DNA of 64,000 nucleotides, taken from NCBI GenBank assembly GCA_024509875.1, contig JAMPIV010012247.1, forward strand, positions 248,001-312,000, in the 5' to 3' direction. This DNA comes from Oreohelix idahoensis. Lineage: Eukaryota > Mollusca > Gastropoda > Stylommatophora > Oreohelicidae. The notes beneath the pieces were generated by a model. It did no database searches. It was not told the DNA's origin and saw nothing but the letters and a program-made list of their open reading frames with translations. Below are positions 34,114-45,096 of the stretch, one piece after another. How positions within the stretch are numbered: the first letter of the stretch is position 1; each line of letters starts with the position of its first letter. The position numbers and the translations under genes were made by a program.

Positions 34114-35062
34114 GTAAAATCGGGAAGGAATTATTCACCATACATAGACATAAAAAGAGGTGTCAGACAAGGTTGTGTGCTGTCCCCCTGCCTATTTAAT
34201 GTATACACCGAAAAATTTTTCAAACAGATACAGGAAATACCCGGACTGAACATCAGTGGAAGATCAATAAACAACCTTAGATATGCAGATGATACCGTGT
34301 TGTTAGCTGAAAGCGAACAGGAGTTACAAGAACTAGTGAAGCAAGTGAACAGTATAAGTCATGAATATGGACTCGACATTAGTATTGAGAAAACTAAAAC
34401 TATGATAATTAGCAAAACAGACGATAAACCCACATTAAAGATAAGCGTAAATGGGAAAATCCTGGAACAAGTCAAGAGCTACGTATATCTTGGTCATATA
34501 ATAACAGAAGATGGCAGATGTGAAACAGAAATCAAGAAGAGAATAGGAATGGCCAAAGCTACATTCAACAACATGAAACATATACTGACATCCAAACAGT
34601 TATCTCATAAATTAAAACTGAGAATCATAAAGTGTTATATATATTCTGCATTTCTGTATGGTGCAGAAACATGGACGATGAATAAGCATTTGGAAGAAAG
34701 AATTGAGGCTCTTGAAATGTGGATATATAGAAGAATGGGGCGTATCTCATGGAAAGAGATGAAAACAAATAAGGAGGTCCTAGAAAATCTAGGTATGAAA
34801 AGAGAACTAATGAGAGAGGTCAAAGTTCGGCAGCTAAAATACTTTGGCCACATAAAAAGGCATAACACCTTGCAGAAGACCATAACAGAAGGGAGAGTTG
34901 AAGGCAAACGTGCAAGGGGAAGACAGCGCTATAAGTGGGAAGATAACATCAAGAGATGGACGGGAAAGCGTCTATCAGAGTGTACCACCAAGATAAGAGA
35001 CAGAAGACGTTGGAGATCCATTACAGCCAACCTTCGTTGTGGAGATGGTAACTGATGATGAT
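34114..35062 (+). mobile_element. RTE-type LINE 3' half
   Basis: 5'-truncated non-LTR element: RT palm to 3' end with a tgatgatgatgag tail at 35053-35065. It interrupts the element G LTR. Confidence 0.85.
34177..35055 (+). CDS. LINE reverse transcriptase C-terminal half
   Basis: 292 codons; the frame is open further upstream to about 34114 (Gly-Val-Arg-Gln-Gly-Cys-Val-Leu-Ser-Pro). The catalytic box is Tyr-Ala-Asp-Asp, near residue 38. Thumb and C-terminal region follow: Tyr-Leu-Gly-His-Ile-Ile, Tyr-Gly-Ala-Glu-Thr-Trp, Arg-Arg-Met-Gly-Arg-Ile-Ser-Trp, Gly-Arg-Gln-Arg-Tyr-Lys-Trp. No stops or frameshifts, so it is a fairly recent but dead-on-arrival 5'-truncated insertion. The Met shown is internal, not a real start. 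Confidence 0.88.
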   Translation: MLSPCLFNVYTEKFFKQIQEIPGLNISGRSINNLRYADDTVLLAESEQELQELVKQVNSISHEYGLDISIEKTKTMIISKTDDKPTLKISVNGKILEQVKSYVYLGHIITEDGRCETEIKKRIGMAKATFNNMKHILTSKQLSHKLKLRIIKCYIYSAFLYGAETWTMNKHLEERIEALEMWIYRRMGRISWKEMKTNKEVLENLGMKRELMREVKVRQLKYFGHIKRHNTLQKTITEGRVEGKRARGRQRYKWEDNIKRWTGKRLSECTTKIRDRRRWRSITANLRCGDGN

Positions 35063-35065
35063 GAG

Positions 35066-36355
35066 GGCAAATCACTCAACTTAGTGCGCTGCCCGTATTA
35101 ATTGCGCCACGCAAATAACACACGCGATTATTGCTCTTAAAGGAGCGAAAACACGAATATACACCACAACTATCAAATATAACACACCACTATTTTTAGG
35201 CTTTATTGTGACCTAGTAATAAATCTTCTTCTTGAAGATAATGTGGTAAATAGGCACTAAACCACGGAGACCATGATAGTGACAATATGGCGCTGTCACA
35301 GAAAGAAAGAAAGAAAGAAAGTGCGACAATTGAAAGCACGCAATAAAATCAGTACCACAAATGCACCGATTACTGCCGGAGTGAAACAGAGATCGAGAGG
35401 GGCGCCCCATTCTGTCACAAATATACCATTTTACTTCTTTATTTCAATTTTCCTAACAATGTAGACGGAAATGCTCTGAATAGCTAAGAAAATTAATATG
35501 GTTTGTACCATACATACTGCACCCGGATGTTCGTTCGTATTAATGGTAATTTTTATGAATATAGAGTTTCAGTCTGAGCATTCGGTTTCAAAAGTGATTT
35601 TAAAAAAAGTTTAAATCAATATGCGGCTCTGGACTCGTTTATTCGTGCAGGTGTTATTAATTATTTCACATCAGTTGTCATAAACTGACACACGAACACG
35701 ACTCAAAGACACAGAAGACGTTTTTTAAATACACGTTGATGGAAGGTGTTCAGAGCATTTACTGAGGCAGCTGGGCGCATATTCCAAAACCTTTTTCAAA
35801 AGTAACGTGTCAAATTCATTGAAAAATGAAACTCTTTTCTATTATGCAATCAATTTCCATAGTCGCAATAAGCGTTCTTGCAAAACTGTAACTTCTGGTT
35901 CCACATTATGCTACTATTAATGTTACTTGCTTTCAACTTAAATGCTATATCACTAAGTTTATAAAATCGACATGAATTTATAATGTGCAGATCACATTAA
36001 ACATCTTTACTTTTGTTTGTTTGTTAGGGCGATGTCTCTGTTTTTCCAAAATTTGTATTGGCAACGCTGTTTAGGATCGTATGGTCTTCGTCAGGGGTAA
36101 ATAAACAAAAGAGCAGAGAAACAAAAATGAGAACGAATGTAATTGCATTTTTTTTAAAGCTGTAAATAGTGAAATCCGTCGTTGCAGAAGCGTTCCGAAG
36201 GGTTTTTTTTTTTTTTTTTTTGGCGCCCGGGGCGAGCCAAGAAAAATAAGCCCCGGTCACAGCCAGATAAAATAAATGCTCATTTGTAGATAAATCAAAA
36301 GGAAGTTTAAAGACTATATCAAGCACTGCCGTGAATTTCGAATTATATTAAGAAT
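35066..36355. other. Non-coding spacer next to element C
   Basis: (AAAG)n at about 35302-35320 and a 22 bp T run at about 36201-36222. The minus strand at 36095-36050 reads CCCTGACGAAG ... AAACAGCGTTGCC, loosely like Penelope-element termini. No gene. Confidence 0.4.
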
Positions 36356-36360
36356 AATGG

Positions 36361-36977
36361 TGTTAAGACCATCTGTCGAGGGGTGGTTTATTTATATTTT
36401 CGTGCTTATTCATGCCTTTTGCATTTGCACGACTGTTTATGTGTATCCAATATTGGTAGTAATGTAATGTCCAGGGTTCTCTCTTTACGTGCCTGGCGAA
36501 TAAACATTAACTCTTAGTATTAACTTACTTTGTGCACACATCTCTTTCTCCAATGAAAGTAATAATAACTGAGTGACGGTTCTGTAACTTTGATACACAT
36601 TACAACGAACTTCACATTAGACCCATTGATGTGGTCAGGCAATAAGAACACAATCAATATTAATAATAATAATAAAAGTCACTCAGTTGCATGAACAATT
36701 ATGAATGTTAAATATGCCATACATTATAATACTTCCATGTAAAAACAGGAATATACATTAGGGCTTTCCACACACGCCCAAACACACATCTGTGCCGCCT
36801 AACGGCTGGTCATTCAATGCCCCCTTCGCGCTGCTAAACTCTCTCTCGTTTTTTTTACCTGCCTTGTTAGCAAAACTTCCCCAGCCAGTCTCATCACGTG
36901 ACATAGAGTGGCTATTTGGGTGAAGTGGCAAAGTGCCAAACTCGGCGTTAAAATTAATGCATTTTCTACTCCCAACA
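36361..36977 (-). repeat. 3' LTR of element C
   Basis: 617 bp, TG...CA, AATAAA on the minus strand at 36387-36392. The polypurine tract (aacaggggggcaa, minus) lies just inside at 36978-36990. Confidence 0.95.
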
Positions 36978-37271
36978 TTGCCCCCCTGTTCCCGAGCGGA
37001 AACCAAGGGTTTTCGCTTGAGAACAGTGGATAGTTAGCCCAAGAACTATTAATCTATTAGAAAAGAAAAAATTCTACTGTTCAGAATAATATATATGAAG
37101 TATTAATTGTAGTGCGAAATGACATGAAAACAGATATATGTAAACAGTTTAGACAAAATGTAATCCAATCTTTCAAAAAATGCAATTAAAGTCGTAACAT
37201 GAATGTTTCAATAGTATATCACCTGAAAACAAAACAAGATCAGACAATGTCAACATCTGGCACAAACAATT
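36978..37271 (-). other. Element C 3' untranslated region and polypurine tract
   Basis: AT-rich, between the pol stop and the LTR. Confidence 0.7.
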
Positions 37272-40200
37272 TCACTTTCCAGTTACATTCCTTGACAATA
37301 AGTCTGCCAGAAACTTTTCTGATCCCTTGATGGGGATAATTGTATATCTATATTCTTGGATAAGCAAGAACCATCTGTGTAATCTACTGTTTGTTGTAGT
37401 TTTTTGATTTAGGGATGTTAGTGGACGGTGATCCGTCTGGAGGTAGAAGTGTGCGCCAAGTAAATAGCGTGATAACTTGCCCATACACCAAATGATGGAC
37501 AAGAGTTCTCTTTCACTGGTGGAATACCGAGTTTCTGCTGGTAGCAACTTTCTGCTTACATACAAGCATGGATGTGGAGTATCATTGAACCATTGCAACA
37601 GGCAACCACCAATGCCAGTCTGAGAAGCATCAGTCCTCAGAAGAAATGGCATAGTGATATTAGGTAACATCAAAATAGGTGCCTTGGAAAATACAGTTTT
37701 AATTTTGTTCAAAGCTCCACTGCAAGTATCGGACCAAACAATTTTATTAGGAGCTCCCTTTTTAGTCAAAGATGACAGGACAGAAGAAATAGATGAAAAG
37801 TTCGGAATGAACTTGTGATAGAAGTTAATGAGTCCTAACATGCTCCTAACCTGTTTCTTTGTCCGAGGGATATCTAATTCTAATATGCGTTTGACAGTCT
37901 GCTCATCAGGGTATAACATGTGGTTACCAACACGGTGACCAAGAAATGAAATTTCTCGACAACCAATCTGAACCTTTGAAGGTCTAACTGTCAAACCATG
38001 CTTTCTGAGTAGCATTAATAAAGATTTTAATCCTGTGATATGTTCTTGCCAAGAACTATGGAATAAACAGATGTCGTCTATGTATGTGATGACATCAGAT
38101 CTATCTCCTAAGAGTCTCCGCATCATGCGCACAAAAGTCGCGGGAGCATTGACAAGGCCAAAACACATATAGTTCCATTGGAATAAACCATATGGAGTCA
38201 TAAATGCAGTTAGAGGTTTGGCTTTATCAGTTAAAGGGATCTGCCAATATCCCTTGGATAGATCTAGTTTGCTAAAGTATGTAGCATGGGATAGTTGTGA
38301 TAAGAGATCCTTTAAAACAGGCATGGGCTCAGCATCTGTGAGAGTGACACTGTTAAGACGTCTAAAATCAATGCAGATGCGAAGAGATTTGTCCTTCTTT
38401 CTAACTAGAACCATAGGAAAAGAATAGGATGATTCGGAAGGAGAAATGATGCCCATGCGTAGCATATCCTTAAGTTCACTATCCACCTGAGATCTGTAGT
38501 GTAAGGGTATAGTATACGGTCTGAGTTTGATAGGGTGATCATCAGTCAATGTAATATCATGAGAGATAACATCAGTGCGACCTGGAAGTTCAGTCAGCAC
38601 ATCAGAGAAAAATTCTAAAACAGCAAGAGCCTGTTCTCGATAACTAGAATCTAAATCCCCTGATACAGTTACATCTCTCCAAGATTCGGAAGATGTTAAA
38701 GGCAGCAGAGGAAAATTAAAAGAAATATCGCTCGCTGTAGAATCATCAGATTCCACAACAGCTGACAAAGTCTGTCGAACTGGTTCATCAGAAATACTGT
38801 CTAAGATAGGTTCTAACTCTGCAGGGCGCTCCACATACAATTTTAACATATTAATGTGAAATGTTTTAACTTTGCCCCTTATGTCAATGGCATAATCTAC
38901 ATCAGTTTTCTTCTCAACCACCTTAAAAGGGCCCTGCCAGGAAATTAGCAGTTTATTTTCCTTGGTTGGAAGAAGTAGCCATACTTGTTCTCCTGGTAGG
39001 AACGAACGTAATTTTCGAGATTGGTTGCAGCGCACTCTTGACCTCTGTGAAGCATTACGTATCATACCTGATGCATAAGTACATGCATCTACAAGGCGTT
39101 GTCTGAGATCAATGACCAGTTCATAGCTGGTGCGGACAGTAACATCCTCCACTGATCCCAACAACAAATCCTTGAGTATGTGCATAGGACCTCTAGGGTT
39201 GGCACCATATACCAACTCAAATGGCGAAAAGCCAGTTCTCTCATGGGGCACTTCTCTGTAAGCAAATAAGACTGCTGGTAACATTCGGTCCCAGTCACGA
39301 GGACATGTCTCGGTGACTTTGCCTAACATCTGCTTCAACGAGCCATTGAAACGCTCGCAAACGCCATTGCTTTCCGGATGGTATGGGCTTGTGAACGAAT
39401 GCTTAATTGCTAACATGTTCTCAATATCTTTCATCATTTGAGACATAAATTGAGTACCACGATCTGATATGATTTCATCAGGAAATCCTATGCGACAAAA
39501 AATAACAAATAAAGCATCAGAGACAGCTGCTGAGGTGATAGTCTTCAATGGTATGGCCTCCGGCCAACGTGTACATAAGTCTATACACGTTAGGATATAT
39601 CGATATCCTCTATCTGACATGACTGACATAGGACCAACTATGTCAATTGCAATCTTGGTGAAAGGCCGTAATGGCACATCAGTGACTTGTAAGGGTGCAG
39701 CGTGGTGCTTGCCCCTACGTGCTACCTTTTGACAAGTTGTACATGACCTGCAGTATAGCTTTACATCTTTGTTAACACAGGGCCAATAAAAATTTGAGGT
39801 GACACGAAACAGAGTACGCTTAATCCCCATATGACCAGCTAAAAGCGAGTCATGGGCAGTATTCAATACAATAGGTCTAAAACTCTTTGGAATAACTACC
39901 TGTCTCCTGACTAAAACATAGTTGTCAAAGCATCTAGTCAGTACTGAGTTCTTAAATTCAAACCAGTAACGTGAAGTTTTTGTCTTCTTCACATGCTTGC
40001 TCTCTGCTAGAGCAAACAATGGTTGCAAAGCAACATCTTCGCGCTGTTTGGCAGCGAACGACTGGGGGGAAACATTCTGAACATTCTGAAGAGTTGCTCT
40101 CTCACTAAATGGTATAGCTGGCTCTGCCTTGGATTCAGCAGCATGCTGGGCCCTAGTGACTACAGCGTTAGCCAACATTGGGTGAAATTCAACCCATTTA

Positions 40201-41144
40201 TGTATCTCCTCTGGGGAGCAATCCTTAATACCTGGTATATTACCAAGGATAATGTCTGATACTGGTTCATCAAGGACACATGCCCTTACCTTACCTGTAA
40301 AGAAGGGTGTGGCAATATCTATTTCTGCCACTGGGTAACACTCTATACTCCCACCAAATGTTATGCACTTCACTGTTTTGCCAGTAAAGGCAGATTCATC
40401 AATTAGTGATCTACGGACTCCGACAGTGGTACAGCCAGAATCACGAAGGACACTTACATGCCTGTTATACAGAAAACCAGTATATAACGTGAGGCGTCCC
40501 ATGTTCTCACAAGATGACATAGCAGGTAGAGCATGCCCGCAGATCAATCTGGGCTGTGAACCAGGTTGGAATAAAGATTTGCATCCATAACAATTTTCAT
40601 CATTAAGTGAGCTAACAATACATGCATTGGCATGGTCGGTTCCCTTCTCATCATTCTTCTTTGCAGTTACACATGCATTACCCTTCTCATGATTGCTATT
40701 GTCATTATGCCCACAGTGTTTGTTAGTGCTGTTTCCATAATATTTCTTACAAGTTCTATTCCTAGCACATGACCAACATCTGCCATTATTCCTATTACCA
40801 CTGTAGGATGCATTGTCTTGTGTGGGTCTATGATCCATCCGTTTGTGATGCATTTCTTCATTACGGCTAGAATTCTGCCGCCACTGACCTTGGTTTGAAT
40901 AACCATAGTCTCGCCTCTGTGGGAAGTTCGATGGTGACCTCTGCCTTGGGAAGTTATATTTTCCTCGGTAGTTGGATCTATAACTTTGCCTTACTCTGCT
41001 GTCCACACTCTGTGATCGAGGTCTATGACCACCATCTCTAAAGTCATGACGAGCCACACATACTGGGAGTGCGTCCTTTATAGTTGGTTTGTGAACCTCT
41101 TTATCTGGGTGAGCTGTCATATATTGTCTCCCAAGTATCTCCAT
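37272..41144 (-). CDS. Element C gag C-terminus, protease, integrase, RT, RNase H
   Basis: 1290 open codons. Basic Arg/Asn-rich segment (about 20-150) and Cys-Tyr-Gly-Cys ... Ile-Cys-Gly-His (about 190-210). Protease Asp-Ser-Gly at 235-237, with Arg before it instead of Phe. Integrase zinc finger His-x6-His/Cys-x2-Cys, and core Asp501, Asp561, Glu597 (D-x59-D-x35-E). GPF module (Trp-Gln-Gly-Pro-Phe). RT Tyr-Ile-Asp-Asp at 1021-1024. RNase H first Asp at 1172, then Ser-Glu-Arg-Glu-Leu-Leu and Thr-Asp-His. All catalytic residues are present and integrase precedes RT. The Met shown follows a frameshift; gag really begins at 42187. Confidence 0.95.
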   Translation of the reverse strand: MEILGRQYMTAHPDKEVHKPTIKDALPVCVARHDFRDGGHRPRSQSVDSRVRQSYRSNYRGKYNFPRQRSPSNFPQRRDYGYSNQGQWRQNSSRNEEMHHKRMDHRPTQDNASYSGNRNNGRCWSCARNRTCKKYYGNSTNKHCGHNDNSNHEKGNACVTAKKNDEKGTDHANACIVSSLNDENCYGCKSLFQPGSQPRLICGHALPAMSSCENMGRLTLYTGFLYNRHVSVLRDSGCTTVGVRRSLIDESAFTGKTVKCITFGGSIECYPVAEIDIATPFFTGKVRACVLDEPVSDIILGNIPGIKDCSPEEIHKWVEFHPMLANAVVTRAQHAAESKAEPAIPFSERATLQNVQNVSPQSFAAKQREDVALQPLFALAESKHVKKTKTSRYWFEFKNSVLTRCFDNYVLVRRQVVIPKSFRPIVLNTAHDSLLAGHMGIKRTLFRVTSNFYWPCVNKDVKLYCRSCTTCQKVARRGKHHAAPLQVTDVPLRPFTKIAIDIVGPMSVMSDRGYRYILTCIDLCTRWPEAIPLKTITSAAVSDALFVIFCRIGFPDEIISDRGTQFMSQMMKDIENMLAIKHSFTSPYHPESNGVCERFNGSLKQMLGKVTETCPRDWDRMLPAVLFAYREVPHERTGFSPFELVYGANPRGPMHILKDLLLGSVEDVTVRTSYELVIDLRQRLVDACTYASGMIRNASQRSRVRCNQSRKLRSFLPGEQVWLLLPTKENKLLISWQGPFKVVEKKTDVDYAIDIRGKVKTFHINMLKLYVERPAELEPILDSISDEPVRQTLSAVVESDDSTASDISFNFPLLPLTSSESWRDVTVSGDLDSSYREQALAVLEFFSDVLTELPGRTDVISHDITLTDDHPIKLRPYTIPLHYRSQVDSELKDMLRMGIISPSESSYSFPMVLVRKKDKSLRICIDFRRLNSVTLTDAEPMPVLKDLLSQLSHATYFSKLDLSKGYWQIPLTDKAKPLTAFMTPYGLFQWNYMCFGLVNAPATFVRMMRRLLGDRSDVITYIDDICLFHSSWQEHITGLKSLLMLLRKHGLTVRPSKVQIGCREISFLGHRVGNHMLYPDEQTVKRILELDIPRTKKQVRSMLGLINFYHKFIPNFSSISSVLSSLTKKGAPNKIVWSDTCSGALNKIKTVFSKAPILMLPNITMPFLLRTDASQTGIGGCLLQWFNDTPHPCLYVSRKLLPAETRYSTSERELLSIIWCMGKLSRYLLGAHFYLQTDHRPLTSLNQKTTTNSRLHRWFLLIQEYRYTIIPIKGSEKFLADLLSRNVTGK

Positions 41145-42187
41145 TGCCTCAAGGTCTTCGGTTTTCTTTCTTGAAAAAATGAGGCAAGATCGGTGCTACA
41201 TGCCGACAACACCTTGTCACGTAACATTAGATCAAGTAAGCCAGTGAAGGTCTTATCAATTCCGGACAATTCTATCCATCTTTTAGAATATAATTTTATT
41301 AATGAGATAAATTCTCCAAAGTCAGCTTTCCTGCTAGGCAGACAGGAATGAAATTTATCACGGAATCCTGCTTCTGTAAGCTGAAATTTACGTAGCAATG
41401 TCTCCTTGACAACATCGTAGTCTTCTCTACTACCGCTGTCCAGAGCAAAATAAGCCTGTAGAGCGTCCGCTGTTAAAAAATCGCATAATGTTGCACTCCA
41501 TTGACCCTTGGGGATCTTCAATGCACTGACCTTGAGCTCAAAACGTTGTAAGAAACTATCGATGCAGTCGATTTTTTGGTTGAAATTAGGCAATCGTATC
41601 CGGTTTGTGGTCACAGGTGTGCTAGTTGATGTGTTTGGAGCATCCAACTCCACTTTTCTTAGGGCGACAACAACATCTATATCTTTCTGAATACGCAATT
41701 TTTCTATCTCCAAATCAGTTGCTTTCTGAGCATTTGCGGCAGCTAATCTTAATTTTTCTTGCTCAGCGTCAATCTTTAGTTTTTCTTCCTCAGCGTCAAT
41801 CTTTAGTTTTTCTTGCTCAGCGTCAATCTTTCGTTTTTCTTGCTCAGCGTCAATCTTTAGTTTTTCTTGCTCAGCGTCAATCTTTAGTTTTTCTTGCTCA
41901 GTGTCAATCTTTAGTTTTTCTAGCGCAAGAGCTTGTGCAAGATCTTTTTCTTTCTCTTCCATCTTCATTCTCTCCAATTTCTCCTTTTGTTCTAACTTGT
42001 CCTTCTCCAAATCTTGTGTCTTTTTCTTCTCATCATGTTCTAACTGAAGACGTTTTAATTCACGTTCATTCTGTCTTTCAATTCTTGCATTATAGCTGTC
42101 AAATTGTGCAGTAGCAAACGCTTCTAGTTCCGCTCCTGATTTATTAAATTTAATCCCAATTTCTATAAAGTCCTGAAAGGAAGACAT
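41117..42187 (-). CDS. Element C gag N-terminal part (coiled coil, capsid)
   Basis: 356 codons from Met-Ser-Ser-Phe-Gln-Asp-Phe-Ile at 42187, homologous to the B, D and F starts. Long coiled coil with six 9-residue repeats (Glu-Lys-Leu-Lys-Ile-Asp-Ala-Glu-Gln), then a capsid-like region from about residue 200 (Arg-Leu-Pro-Asn-Phe-Asn ... Leu-Leu-Asp-Leu-Met-Leu-Arg-Asp-Lys-Val). The last residues are out-of-frame: one missing G near 41148 moves translation off the pol frame. D is continuous here, so this is a mutation, not a programmed shift. Confidence 0.9.
   Translation of the reverse strand: MSSFQDFIEIGIKFNKSGAELEAFATAQFDSYNARIERQNERELKRLQLEHDEKKKTQDLEKDKLEQKEKLERMKMEEKEKDLAQALALEKLKIDTEQEKLKIDAEQEKLKIDAEQEKRKIDAEQEKLKIDAEEEKLKIDAEQEKLRLAAANAQKATDLEIEKLRIQKDIDVVVALRKVELDAPNTSTSTPVTTNRIRLPNFNQKIDCIDSFLQRFELKVSALKIPKGQWSATLCDFLTADALQAYFALDSGSREDYDVVKETLLRKFQLTEAGFRDKFHSCLPSRKADFGEFISLIKLYSKRWIELSGIDKTFTGLLDLMLRDKVLSACSTDLASFFQERKPKTLRQWRYLGDNI
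41753..41920 (-). repeat. 27 bp coding tandem repeat in C gag, about 6 units
   Basis: Plus-strand unit tttttcttgctcagcg followed by tcaatctttag; near-identical units with single-base differences. Confidence 0.93.
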
Positions 42188-43485
42188 GGTTTCCTACCCG
42201 AAACTACTTTCTGTTCAAAATATAGTGATATTTATAATGATGAACAATACAAAACTCAATACCTATGTAAGTCGTACAAACCCACCAAGGACATAATTAG
42301 AATGTGTTAAATTATGGTGATATTGTTAATGAACACTGCAGTGCTCAATACATGTTATAATAAAAAAAAAAAAAAATATGCAAAATTATGCCATATATAT
42401 CAATGGGTCCAGACAAATGTACAATGAAAAGATGAAGGCAATGATGTCAATGACAATGATGATGATGATGGTATATTTTCAAATACAACACACACAAAAA
42501 CAAATAAAAATTAACCAAAATAAGACAACAACAACAATATTCTATATTAAGATGTAAAAAAAATATAACTATTAGACACTACAAATAATTCACAACTAAA
42601 ACGAAACAACCGTCACAATAACAACTAAGGAGAAGAAGGTATAGAAAGCACTATTACAACAACTGACAATGTGAGACATATATACGAAACAATAACAAAA
42701 CGTGATACCTAACGCCACATCTAAACACAAATTAAATGTTCGCAATGCAAAAAAGGACTGTCAGTATGAATGCGTCAAAGCGCTAAAATTCCTTAAATGC
42801 AAACCTCACATAAACCTATAGAAGATCACCTTTCATCATACTTCCGAAGATGAATGAAAAAAAATGATACCGAAAAAAAAAAAATGGCAACACTGAACAT
42901 CTTGAATCAGGAACACTAAGCCAAAATAGAAACTATAGTTCTGAAAACTTGTTTGATATGTCGTCTGGTCGAACTGTTTTATTTATTTCTTAATAATAAG
43001 GCCCGCAGAGTTTCTTTTATCGATTTATAAATGTTAGTACACGTATGGTCCCTGAACGCCTTCAATGTTTTTGGAAAAATAAGTCCTCCGTTCGTCATTA
43101 AAATATTCCATCAACAGAAATTATGCGTGTTTGTTGACGTAAATTCCTGCTGCCGTTAAAGGTCACGGGGCGTGGCTAATTTGCCGCAGTGCGTTGAAAT
43201 GTTTCGCTGTGTACGGGAAGTTCATTTGCGCGAAAGCTGGTTTCACCGTAGTTTTTGCAAAAAGGATCGTTTGCAAGATATTTCATATACACGAACAAAG
43301 TCATTGTTATACAGCGCAGCACTTCAAAATAGCTTAAAACACGTTGCCTTAAAAGTGCATCTGAACTCCTGTTTTATGTTCACTAATATTATAGTTCAAT
43401 TGATGCAAATGCATTTTAGATAAACTTGGTGCACATACTTAATTCAGGCATAAAACATAGCGAGGCACAAGCTTGGCTACCCATC
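42188..43485 (-). other. Element C 5' leader and primer site
   Basis: 1.3 kb, AT-rich, no gene. The primer site next to the LTR reads GATGGGTAGCCAAGCTTGTG on the minus strand (43466-43485), similar to the D site (TTTGGTGGCCATAAGCTGG), suggesting the same or a related tRNA. Confidence 0.65.
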
Positions 43486-44103
43486 TGTTAAGACCATCTG
43501 TCGAGGGGTGGTTTATTTATATTTTCGTGCTTATTCATGCCTTTTGCATTTGCACGACTGTTTATGTGTATCCAATATTGGTAGTAATGTAATGTCCAGG
43601 GTTCTCTCTTTACGTGCCTGGCGAATAAACATTAACTCTTAGTATTAACTTACTTTGTGCACACATCTCTTTCTCCAATGAAAGTAATAATAACTGAGTG
43701 ACGGTTCTGTAACTTTGATACACATTACAACGAACTTCACATTAGACCCATTGATGTGGTCAGGCAATAAGAACACAATCAATATTAATAATAATAATAA
43801 AAGTCACTCAGTTGCATGAACAATTATGAATGTTAAATATGCCATACATTATAATACTTCCATGTAAAAACAGGAATATACATTAGGGCTTTCCACACAC
43901 GCCCAAACACACATCTGTGCCGCCTAACGGCTGGTCATTCAATGCCCCCTTCGCGATGCTAAACTCTCTCTCGTTTTTTTTAACCTGCCTTGTTAGCAAA
44001 ACTTCCCCAGCCAGTCTCATCACGTGACATAGAGTGGCTATTTGGGTGAAGTGGCAAAGTGCCAAACTCGGCGTTAAAATTAATGCATTTTCTACTCCCA
44101 ACA
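43486..44103 (-). repeat. 5' LTR of element C
   Basis: 618 bp, near-identical to 36361-36977, bordered by TSD aatgg. Confidence 0.95.
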
Positions 44104-44289
44104 AATGGTAGGAATTTTGGGGAAAATATGAAATTTTAATTAAACACAAAAGAAAAGAAATAAACAGTCTTTTTAATCAGCTTTTTATTAACTGTAAAAA
44201 CAGTACACTGCAGGTATTTATTTTTCTATTACAGATTGATCTTTTGCACATTCAATCCTGTAAATTGATTAGTTATGTAATCAAAAGTT

Positions 44290-44990
44290 CTCAAGAATTT
44301 CTCTTTCAATACTAAGAAGCACCAGATTACTCAGGTTCCTGTCGGATAGACGCTCGTAAATACGAAAAAGAAAATAGTTTTAGTTTACTGAAAGAACGTT
44401 CACAACTGGCTACTGAAGTTGAAATCGTTAGCAAAATTTGAAGTGATCTGCGTAAGGCTGGGAATACATTATTTCCGTAAGACACCACGAATGAAAGTAA
44501 TGCCAAAGCAATAGTTTGAACAGAATCATTTCGCCATTCAGTAGCATCCTGCAATTGAATATCTCCGAAAACGGTTCCTTGCCGTCGGTGTCTGTGTCAT
44601 AAAAGCTTGCCAGATCTGTACACTTCTGACGGATCTCATGAGCATTATCTGTCTTGAAAAGAATATGAATGTTGAGAAGGAATCAAAATTGTGTATTTAT
44701 ATTCTTATGTCGACTGAAACGTGTAGACATTTCCTGCTGTATGTAGTCTGTCTACGATGGACCTCCAATTACGCGCACTCATATTCTGCCGTAAGTATAA
44801 TGTCTTGTGCTAGCTCACAGGGCATCACGCATCGCCGTCTTATTCGACCTTCAATTTTGATTCCCCCATTTTTCGCATGTGATCTTCGCATTCAAAAGTG
44901 CTTCTTTGCCAACACTGTCACGCGCATTGTTCTGTTCTTTTTCGAGAAGCTCCAGATCAAGTGCCGAATCTTGTATATGTATTGACGGAT
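44290..44990 (-). mobile_element. hAT transposase remnant
   Basis: The open piece 44554-44327 encodes the C-terminal hAT dimerisation region: Asn-Val-Phe-Pro-Ala-Leu-Arg, Ser-Val-Ala-Ser-Cys-Glu-Arg-Ser-Phe-Ser-Lys-Leu-Lys, then Leu-Arg-Ala-Ser-Ile. A further transposase segment lies upstream in another frame (Glu-Ile-Arg-Gln-Lys-Cys-Thr-Asp-Leu-Ala, about 44640-44600) and more decayed sequence reaches about 44850. Element C sits just downstream of this coding end, so it landed in hAT-derived DNA. Confidence 0.75.
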
Positions 44991-45096
44991 CTTGTAACGG
45001 CTTGTGTACACAGTCAATATTTCCAAGAATTTGATGCCAGAAATAAAACAGAGCTATAAAATTGAAATTAAAGACATTTTGAAGTAGATTATATGC

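Larger units (their letters stand above)
36361..44103 (-). mobile_element. Element C: complete LTR retrotransposon (Gmr1-like), one frameshift
   Basis: 7743 bp with LTRs 36361-36977 and 43486-44103 and perfect TSD aatgg (36356-36360, 44104-44108). The LTRs differ by one substitution and one indel by eye, so it is very young. Order on the minus strand: LTR, primer site, leader, gag, protease, integrase, RT, RNase H, polypurine tract, LTR. Only one frameshift (near 41148) interrupts gag-pol. Confidence 0.96.

Noticed and set aside
41117..41144. Programmed frameshift between two ORFs of element C
   Set aside because: The overlap falls inside gag and D is continuous at the same place; a one-base deletion explains it.
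41626..42114. 162-codon plus-strand ORF opposite C gag
   Set aside because: Antisense shadow of the coiled-coil repeat; low-complexity composition.
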